Below, one piece after another: positions 1-5,226 of a DNA stretch of 5,226 bases. The position numbers and the translations under genes were made by a program. Source of the DNA: Betaproteobacteria bacterium UBA5582 (GTDB lineage: Bacteria; Pseudomonadota; Gammaproteobacteria; Burkholderiales; Rhodocyclaceae); contig DILW01000062.1 of the NCBI GenBank assembly GCA_002425245.1, positions 1-5,226 of the forward strand, in the 5' to 3' direction. Under the pieces are notes generated by a model. That model did no database searches, was not told the DNA's origin, and saw only the letters and a program-made list of their open reading frames with translations. Every line of letters starts with the position of its first letter. Positions within the stretch are counted from its first letter, which is position 1.

Positions 1-16
1 TGTGCTCTTCCGATCT
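1..16. other. Illumina adapter remnant at contig end
   Basis: The first 16 bases (TGTGCTCTTCCGATCT) are identical to the 3' end of the Illumina TruSeq read-2 adapter, read toward the insert. This is residual sequencing adapter left on the contig, not genomic DNA. It sits directly against the apparent stop codon of the first gene, so nothing left of base 17 should be interpreted biologically. Confidence 0.95.
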
Positions 17-52
17 CTAGGCGAGGATGCGGCCGGCCGTTTCCTCGCCTAG
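17..52. repeat. 11-bp perfect inverted repeat, probable fold-back artefact
   Basis: Bases 17-27 (CTAGGCGAGGA) are the exact reverse complement of bases 42-52 (TCCTCGCCTAG), separated by 14 bases that contain the self-complementary CGGCCGGCCG at 30-39. The outer arm ends exactly where the adapter begins. This is the pattern expected when a fragment end folds back on itself and is filled in before adapter ligation. I infer that the arm at 42-52 is genomic coding sequence and that 17-27 is a copy of it. A genuine genomic hairpin is possible but less likely, because the arm ends precisely at the adapter and disrupts a conserved protein family end. Confidence 0.8.
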
Positions 53-727
53 GGCAGCGTCGATGGGGCGCCCGGCAACGGCAGCGATCAGGTCCTTGGC
101 GGCGTTCTGGGCGAGCGGCCCGCCCTGCAGCAGCGCGGAAGTCAGTTGGTCGATGGCGGCGTCGAGTGCCTCGGGGGCGACCACCTCGCCGACCAGACCA
201 ATCGCCAGCGCGCGTTCGGCGCCGATCTTCTCGCCGCTCTGGAAATAGCGCAGCGCGTGGCGCGGGCCGATGGCGCGCAGCACGTAGGGGCTGATCACCG
301 CCGGGATGATCCCGAACTTCACTTCCGAGGTCGAGAAACTCGCGTCGCTGGCGGCAATCGCCATGTCGCAGGCGGCGGTCAGGCCGGTGCCGCCACCCAG
401 GGCGGCGCCCTGGACGCGGGCCACGGTCGGCTTGCGCAGGCTGGCCAGGGTATGCAGCATGGCGGCGAAATTGCGGGCGTCGGCGAGGTTCTGCTCGGCG
501 CCGAACTGCGCCGCCCGTTTCATCCAGTTGAGATCGGCGCCGGCCGAGAAATGCCGGCCGCGGCCGCCGAGGACGACGATGCGCACGCCGGCATCGGCCT
601 CCAGCTCGCGGCAGGCAGCGGCCAGTTCGCCGATCAGCGTTTCGTCGAAGGCGTTGAAGACGGCCGGACGGTTCATCCAGATCGTCGCCACCGGCCCCTT
701 GCGTTCGATTTCCAGGGTTTCGTACAT
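17..727 (-). CDS. Crotonase-family hydratase, LiuC/methylglutaconyl-CoA hydratase type; C-terminus lost
   Basis: A cytoplasmic enoyl-CoA hydratase/isomerase superfamily protein. Visible signatures are MNRP near residue 18, the CoA/oxyanion segment HFSAGADLNWMKR at 59-71, GAALGGGTGL at 107-116 and TSEVKFGIIPAVISPYVLRAIG at 133-154. AGADLNWMKR and the PAVISPYV stretch are typical of LiuC-like 3-methylglutaconyl-CoA hydratases of leucine and isoprenoid degradation. Of the two catalytic glutamates of classical hydratases, the first position is Gly115 and the second is kept as Glu135; LiuC-like proteins share this pattern as I recall. It lacks the GAGANLALACD-type motif of PaaG. The start at 727 is supported by GGAG six bases upstream, and the gene begins 13 bases after the preceding hydratase. 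The apparent 236-residue end (ILA-stop) is unreliable: the last residues and the TAG come from the inverted copy at 17-27, so trustworthy sequence stops at about Arg233. Family members continue some 25-30 residues to an AFLxKRxPxW-like end. The substrate is uncertain; a role with the aromatic-acid genes or in leucine degradation is equally open. Confidence 0.85.
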   Translation of the reverse strand: MYETLEIERKGPVATIWMNRPAVFNAFDETLIGELAAACRELEADAGVRIVVLGGRGRHFSAGADLNWMKRAAQFGAEQNLADARNFAAMLHTLASLRKPTVARVQGAALGGGTGLTAACDMAIAASDASFSTSEVKFGIIPAVISPYVLRAIGPRHALRYFQSGEKIGAERALAIGLVGEVVAPEALDAAIDQLTSALLQGGPLAQNAAKDLIAAVAGRPIDAALGEETAGRILA

Positions 728-733
728 GGTGGG

Positions 734-737
734 CTCC
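734..737 (-). promoter_or_regulatory. Ribosome binding site of the LiuC-like gene
   Basis: GGAG on the minus strand lies six bases before the ATG at 727-725, and just after the stop codon (743-741) of the upstream hydratase. This spacing supports the chosen start and suggests that the two hydratases are co-transcribed and perhaps translationally coupled. Confidence 0.7.
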
Positions 738-740
738 GAC

Positions 741-1514
741 TCAGCGGTTCTTGAACGCCGGCTTGCGTTTCTCGACGAAGGCGGCCATGCCTTCCTTCTG
801 GTCCTCCAGCGCGAAGGCCGAGTGGAAAACGCGGCGTTCGAACAGCAGGCCCTCGTTGAGCGAGGACTCGAAGGCGCGGTTGACCGATTCCTTGATCATC
901 ATGATCACCGGCAGCGAATAGCCGGCGATGGTCGTGGCGGCCTTCAGCGTCTCGTCGAGCAACTGATCGGCGGGAATCACCCGGGCGACCAGGCCGGCTT
1001 TCTCGGCTTCGGCGGCGTCCATCATGCGCGCGGTCAGGCACAGGTCCATCGCCTTGGCCTTGCCGACGGCGCGCGGCAGGCGCTGGGTGCCGCCGGCGCC
1101 GGGCATGGTGCCGAGGCGGATTTCCGGCTGACCGAACTTGGCCGTATCGGCGGCAAAGATCATGTCGCACATCATCGCCATCTCGCAGCCACCGCCGAGG
1201 GCGAAGCCCGAAACCGCGGCGATCACCGGTTTCCGGGTCGTCTTGATGCGCTCCCAGTTGCGGGTGATGAAGTCCGTTTTATAGGCGTGCATGTAGTCGA
1301 AGTCCTTCATGAAGCCGATGTCGGCGCCGGCGGCGAAGGCTTTCTCGTTGCCGGTGAGGACGATGCAGCCGATGTTCTCGTCGGCTTCGAAGGCGTCGAT
1401 GGCAGCGGCGATGCCGTCGACGACTTCGTTGTTCAGCGCGTTCATCGCCTCCGGCCGGTTGATGCGGATCAGGCCCACCTTGCCGTGGACTTCGCTGAGA
1501 ACCGTGGTGCTCAT
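741..1514 (-). CDS. Enoyl-CoA hydratase, PaaF-like
   Basis: A 257-residue cytoplasmic enoyl-CoA hydratase that adds water across 2-trans-enoyl-CoA. In the phenylacetate pathway, PaaF hydrates 2,3-dehydroadipyl-CoA to 3-hydroxyadipyl-CoA, and the neighbouring ligase and thiolase make this the most attractive role. Classical crotonase features are complete: INRPEAMNALN at 18-28, the oxyanion segment KAFAAGADI at 58-66, GFALGGGCE with catalytic Glu111, and FGQPEIRLGTMPGAGGTQRL with catalytic Glu131. The C-terminal helix ends EGMAAFVEKRKPAF, as in complete family members. The open frame can be extended to a TTG at 1529-1527, but that TTG overlaps the GGAG and abuts the terminator T-tract. The ATG at 1514-1512, with GGAG nine bases upstream, gives the normal family length and is preferred. 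The gene follows the solute-binding-protein gene after 82 bases containing an intrinsic terminator. A general short-chain enoyl-CoA hydratase of fatty-acid or amino-acid degradation is the main alternative. Confidence 0.9.
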   Translation of the reverse strand: MSTTVLSEVHGKVGLIRINRPEAMNALNNEVVDGIAAAIDAFEADENIGCIVLTGNEKAFAAGADIGFMKDFDYMHAYKTDFITRNWERIKTTRKPVIAAVSGFALGGGCEMAMMCDMIFAADTAKFGQPEIRLGTMPGAGGTQRLPRAVGKAKAMDLCLTARMMDAAEAEKAGLVARVIPADQLLDETLKAATTIAGYSLPVIMMIKESVNRAFESSLNEGLLFERRVFHSAFALEDQKEGMAAFVEKRKPAFKNR

Positions 1515-1523
1515 GGCAAAAAT

Positions 1524-1527
1524 CTCC
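1524..1527 (-). promoter_or_regulatory. Ribosome binding site fixing the hydratase start, abutting a terminator
   Basis: GGAG on the minus strand lies nine bases before the ATG at 1514-1512 and immediately follows the eight-T tract of the upstream terminator. It selects this ATG over the in-frame TTG at 1529-1527, which overlaps the GGAG itself and so could not use it. Confidence 0.75.
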
Positions 1528-1557
1528 AAAAAAAAGGCCGCCCTACCCCGGGCGGCC
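1528..1557 (-). terminator. Rho-independent terminator after the solute-binding-protein gene
   Basis: Read on the minus strand there is a perfect 8-bp all-G/C stem (GGCCGCCC at 1557-1550 pairing with GGGCGGCC at 1543-1536), a six-base loop and then eight consecutive T residues (1535-1528). It begins 39 bases after the binding-protein stop codon. The T-tract is present only in the minus-strand direction, so it is unidirectional. It should end or strongly reduce transcription coming from paaK, the thiolase and the binding protein before it reaches the two hydratase genes. Confidence 0.92.
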
Positions 1558-1596
1558 CGAAGTGCAGTTGTCTTTTAAGCGTGCGTCGGTTCCGGC

Positions 1597-2742
1597 TTAC
1601 TGGACGATGGTCCAGTTGCCGTTCTTGACTTCAAGCATGCGGAAGGCCGACAGGTCGAGGCCCATGTGGTCGGTCGGCGACATGTTGAAGGTGCCGCTGG
1701 TGCCGACGAAGCCCTTGGTCGCTTCGAGCGCGTCGCGGACCTTGGCCTTGTCGGTACCGCCGGCGCGCTTGATCGCGTCGACCGCCAGCATCAGGCCGTC
1801 GTAGGCATAGCCGCCGAAGGTGGACACGTCGGTCTTGTAGGCTGCTTTGTAGGCGTTGGCGTAGGCGGTGACGACAGCCTTCTGCGGGTCATTGGCCGGC
1901 AGTTGCTCGGGGATCAGCTGCGCCGGCGACGGCAGGCGGACGCCTTCGGCAGCCGGTCCGGCGAGCGTCAGGAATTCGTCGGAAGCGACGCCGTGCGACT
2001 GGTAAAGCGGCAGGTTGATGCCCAGTTGCTTGTAGTTCTTGGTGACGATCGCCGGGCCCTGGCCGAGACCGAACACGAACACGGCCTGGACGCCGGCGGT
2101 GTTGCGGATCTTGGTCAGCTGCGGGCTCATGTCGGTATCCTTGGGGCCGTAGGTTTCATTGGCGACCAGGGTGATCCCGTACTTGGCGGCGACGGCTTCC
2201 GTTTCCTTCTTGCCGGAAGCGCCGAAGCCGGAGGTTTCGGAGAACAGGGCAACCTTGCTGATGCCACGCTTCTTCATGTCTTCGAAGACCTTTTCGGCGG
2301 CCATGCGGTCGGTGTGCGGGGTCTTGAACACCCACTTCTTGACCGGCTCGATGATGACCACGGCGCCGGCCAGCGAGATGAAGGGGATGCCGGCGCGTTC
2401 GACCAGCGGTACGGCCGACATGGTGGCGCCGGTGGTGGTGCCGCCGACCAGGATGTCGACCTTGTCGTCGTCGATCAGGCGCTTGGTGAAGCCGTTGGCC
2501 TTGCCGGCGTCGCTGCCGTCGTCGTAATGCACGAGTTGCAACTGGCGGCCGAGGACGCCGCCCTTCTTGTTGATGTCGGCAACGTAGAGTTGCAGCGTCT
2601 TCAGTTCCGGGTCGCCGAGGAAGGCGGCCGGGCCGGTGACCGACAGCACCGAACCGATCTTGATCGGTTCGGCAGCGAAGGCGCCAAGGGCACCGAAAGC
2701 CAGGGCGGCGCCGGCGACGAGCTTCTTCAAGCTAGCATTCAT
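1597..2742 (-). CDS. Branched-chain-amino-acid-type ABC transporter solute-binding protein
   Basis: A 381-residue periplasmic binding protein of the type I (LivJ-like, Peripla_BP_6) fold. The N-terminus is a clear Sec signal peptide: Lys6-Lys7, a hydrophobic core at 8-20, and a likely cleavage after AFA at 21-23, giving a mature start near AEPIKIG. There is no lipobox cysteine, and I see no cysteine anywhere in the protein, so it is soluble and lacks the disulfide found in some LIV-binding proteins. The mature protein opens with IKIGSVLSVTGPAAFLG and has the typical VADINKKGG at 54-62, ILVGGTTTGATMSAVPLVERAGIPFI at 97-122 and YAYDGLMLAVDAIKRAGG at 312-329. The start has an excellent ribosome binding site. 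Its place between a thiolase and hydratases of aromatic-acid degradation suggests an aromatic or other carboxylic acid as ligand rather than leucine, but the sequence alone does not show this. No permease or ATPase gene is in the window. The gene lies 42 bases after the thiolase and is followed by a terminator. Confidence 0.93.
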   Translation of the reverse strand: MNASLKKLVAGAALAFGALGAFAAEPIKIGSVLSVTGPAAFLGDPELKTLQLYVADINKKGGVLGRQLQLVHYDDGSDAGKANGFTKRLIDDDKVDILVGGTTTGATMSAVPLVERAGIPFISLAGAVVIIEPVKKWVFKTPHTDRMAAEKVFEDMKKRGISKVALFSETSGFGASGKKETEAVAAKYGITLVANETYGPKDTDMSPQLTKIRNTAGVQAVFVFGLGQGPAIVTKNYKQLGINLPLYQSHGVASDEFLTLAGPAAEGVRLPSPAQLIPEQLPANDPQKAVVTAYANAYKAAYKTDVSTFGGYAYDGLMLAVDAIKRAGGTDKAKVRDALEATKGFVGTSGTFNMSPTDHMGLDLSAFRMLEVKNGNWTIVQ

Positions 2743-2750
2743 GGATTTGT

Positions 2751-2759
2751 CTCCTCCTT
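2751..2759 (-). promoter_or_regulatory. Strong ribosome binding site of the solute-binding protein
   Basis: AAGGAGGAG on the minus strand lies eight bases before the ATG at 2742-2740, close to a full match to the 16S anti-Shine-Dalgarno. It is the strongest ribosome binding site in the window, fitting the high level at which periplasmic binding proteins are usually made. Confidence 0.85.
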
Positions 2760-2784
2760 GAGGTTGTTGTCGAGTACAGCAGAA

Positions 2785-3990
2785 TCAGACACGTTCGATG
2801 ATCATTGCAATGCCCTGTCCGACTCCAATGCACATGGTACACAGTGCGAAGCGGCCGTTGCGCCTTTTCAGCTCGTAGGCCGCAGTCGTCACCAGTCTGG
2901 CGCCGCTCATGCCGAGCGGATGGCCGAGCGCGATGGCGCCGCCATTGGGGTTAACGTGTGCCGCGTCGTCGGCCAGGCCGAGGTCGCGCAGCACGGCCAG
3001 CGCCTGGGCGGCGAAGGCTTCGTTGAGTTCGATCACATCCATCTGCGCCAGGCTCAGGCCGGTTTGCGCAAGTACCTTGCGCACCGCCGGGGCCGGGCCG
3101 AAACCCATGATCCGCGGCGCCAGGCCGGCGGTGGCCATGCCGACGACGCGGGCCAGCGGCGTCAGCCCGTACTGGCCGGCGGCGGCTTCCGAGGCGAGCA
3201 GCAGGGCGCAGGCACCGTCATTGACGCCGGAGGCGTTGCCGGCGGTGACGGTCAGTTCGGGGCCATTCACGCCCTTGAGCTTCGCCAGTTGTTCGAGCGT
3301 GGTCTCGGGGCGCGGGTGCTCGTCGGTATCGACCACCTTGGCATCACCCTTCTTCTGCGGGATCAGCACCGGCACCAGCTCGTCGGCAAAACGGCCGGCG
3401 GCGTGGGCGGCACCCCAGCGCTGCTGCGAGCGGATGGCGAAGGCGTCCTGGTCGGCGCGGTTGATGTTGAAGTCGGCCGCCACGTTGTCGGCGGTCTGCG
3501 GCATCGAGTGCGTCTCGTACAGCTTCTTCATCGCCGGATTGACGAAGCGCCAGCCGATGGTCGTGTCGAAGATTGCCGCGTTGCGCGAGAAAGCCGATTC
3601 CGCCTTGCCCATGACGAAGGGCGCGCGCGACATGCTTTCGACGCCGCCGGCGATCATCAGCCTGGCTTCGCCGGCCTTGATCGAACGGGCGGCGAGGCCG
3701 ACCGCGTCCATGCCGGAGCCGCACAGGCGGTTGACCGTGGTCCCCGGTACCTCGACCGGTAGCCCGGCGAGCAGGCCGGACATGCGGGCGACGTTGCGGT
3801 TGTCTTCGCCGGCCTGGTTGGCGCAGCCGTAGATGATGTCGTCGACCGTGCTCCAGTCGACCTGCGGGTTGCGTTCCATCAACGCCTTGAGCGGGATGGC
3901 GCCGAGGTCGTCGGCGCGCACGCTGCTGAGGGCGCCGCCGTAGCGGCCGATCGGGGTGCGGATGGCGTCGCAGATGAAGGCTTGGGTCAT
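2785..3990 (-). CDS. paaJ: 3-oxoadipyl-CoA thiolase (PaaJ/PcaF type)
   Basis: A complete 401-residue thiolase of the acetyl-CoA acyltransferase family, the normal length for PcaF/PaaJ proteins. It should cleave 3-oxoadipyl-CoA with CoA to succinyl-CoA and acetyl-CoA, the last step of phenylacetate (and beta-ketoadipate) degradation, in the cytoplasm. The acyl-accepting cysteine is Cys90 in VNRLCGSGMDA. NEAFAAQA follows at 323-330, the base His357 sits in GGAIALGHPLGMSGAR, and Cys387 is in CTMCIGVGQG, so the full catalytic set is intact. The N-terminal AFICDAIRTPIGRYGGALS and the DDIIYGCANQAGEDNRNVARM stretch at 50-70 resemble 3-oxoadipyl-CoA thiolases more than short-chain acetoacetyl-CoA thiolases. 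The ATG at 3990 lies ten bases after the paaK stop, with GAGG overlapping that stop, which points to one operon and translational coupling. In a beta-ketoadipate cluster the same protein would be called PcaF; the adjacent paaK favours PaaJ. A broader-range acetyl-CoA acetyltransferase is less likely. Confidence 0.9.
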   Translation of the reverse strand: MTQAFICDAIRTPIGRYGGALSSVRADDLGAIPLKALMERNPQVDWSTVDDIIYGCANQAGEDNRNVARMSGLLAGLPVEVPGTTVNRLCGSGMDAVGLAARSIKAGEARLMIAGGVESMSRAPFVMGKAESAFSRNAAIFDTTIGWRFVNPAMKKLYETHSMPQTADNVAADFNINRADQDAFAIRSQQRWGAAHAAGRFADELVPVLIPQKKGDAKVVDTDEHPRPETTLEQLAKLKGVNGPELTVTAGNASGVNDGACALLLASEAAAGQYGLTPLARVVGMATAGLAPRIMGFGPAPAVRKVLAQTGLSLAQMDVIELNEAFAAQALAVLRDLGLADDAAHVNPNGGAIALGHPLGMSGARLVTTAAYELKRRNGRFALCTMCIGVGQGIAMIIERV

Positions 3991-3995
3991 GGTGC

Positions 3996-4000
3996 TTTCC

Positions 4001-4002
<2 letters not shown>
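3996..4002 (-). promoter_or_regulatory. Ribosome binding site of the thiolase, overlapping the paaK stop
   Basis: GAGGAAA on the minus strand overlaps the paaK TGA (4003-4001), and its GAGG core ends eight bases before the thiolase ATG (3990-3988). Ribosomes finishing paaK would sit on this site, so coupled translation of the two genes is likely. Confidence 0.75.

Positions 4003-5226
<1,224 letters not shown>

Noticed and set aside
17..727. Calling the last gene paaG (ring epoxyphenylacetyl-CoA isomerase) because of its neighbours
   Set aside because: The PaaG-type motif is absent; the motifs seen are GAALGGGTGL and SEVKFGIIPAVISPYV, which point to LiuC-like hydratases instead.
1515..1529. 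The upstream TTG start that would add five residues to the PaaF-like hydratase
   Set aside because: The TTG overlaps the only good Shine-Dalgarno and lies directly against the terminator T-tract, leaving no ribosome binding site for itself. The ATG at 1514-1512 is better placed and gives the usual family length.
306..1628. A 440-codon open frame on the plus strand, opposite both hydratase genes
   Set aside because: It is antisense to two genes with intact catalytic motifs, spans their junction and the terminator, and shows low-complexity GC-driven composition with no domain. It is a shadow frame.
2743..2784. A possible promoter in the 42-base spacer before the binding-protein gene
   Set aside because: I see no convincing -35/-10 pair. 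The spacer mainly holds the strong ribosome binding site, so co-transcription with the thiolase is simpler.
1666..3762. A 698-codon open frame on the plus strand, opposite the binding-protein and thiolase genes
   Set aside because: It runs antisense through two well-supported genes and their spacer. Its translation is rich in Gly, Ala, Arg, His and Asp with no recognisable domain, as expected for a shadow frame in GC-rich DNA where stop codons are rare.

Overview
The window is a GC-rich stretch (clearly above 60% G+C by eye) in which every gene lies on the minus strand, so transcription runs from right to left. It looks like part of an aromatic-acid (phenylacetate) catabolic gene cluster from a proteobacterium. 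Gene content, codon use and the shape of the proteins fit a betaproteobacterium of the Rhodocyclales type (Azoarcus/Thauera/Dechloromonas-like). That placement is inference from general resemblance and was not tested.

In transcription order: (1) phenylacetate-CoA ligase PaaK, missing its N-terminus at the right edge (4001-5226); (2) a 3-oxoadipyl-CoA thiolase of the PaaJ/PcaF type (2785-3990), whose ribosome binding site overlaps the paaK stop codon; (3) a secreted branched-chain-amino-acid-type ABC transporter solute-binding protein (1597-2742), with a very strong ribosome binding site and a textbook intrinsic terminator after it (1528-1557); (4) a classical enoyl-CoA hydratase with both catalytic glutamates, PaaF-like (741-1514), whose Shine-Dalgarno directly touches the terminator T-tract; (5) a second crotonase-family protein of the LiuC/methylglutaconyl-CoA-hydratase type (17-727), whose apparent C-terminus is a library artefact.

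Read as a pathway, the binding protein may capture an aromatic or related acid in the periplasm. PaaK activates phenylacetate to phenylacetyl-CoA. After ring epoxidation and opening (genes not in this window), a PaaF-type hydratase and the PaaJ-type thiolase carry out the last beta-oxidation-like steps to acetyl-CoA and succinyl-CoA. Ring epoxidase (paaABCDE), paaG, paaH, paaZ, a regulator, and the transporter permease and ATPase genes are all absent from the window.

The left edge is not biological. Bases 1-16 match the end of an Illumina TruSeq adapter, and bases 17-27 are an exact inverted copy of bases 42-52, which creates the apparent stop codon of the last gene. No undescribed biological system is visible. 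The points most worth checking are the left-end artefact, the terminator wedged against a ribosome binding site inside an otherwise co-directional cluster, and the identity of the second hydratase. No stretch longer than 300 bases lacks a gene; the longest gap is 82 bases (1515-1596) and holds the terminator.
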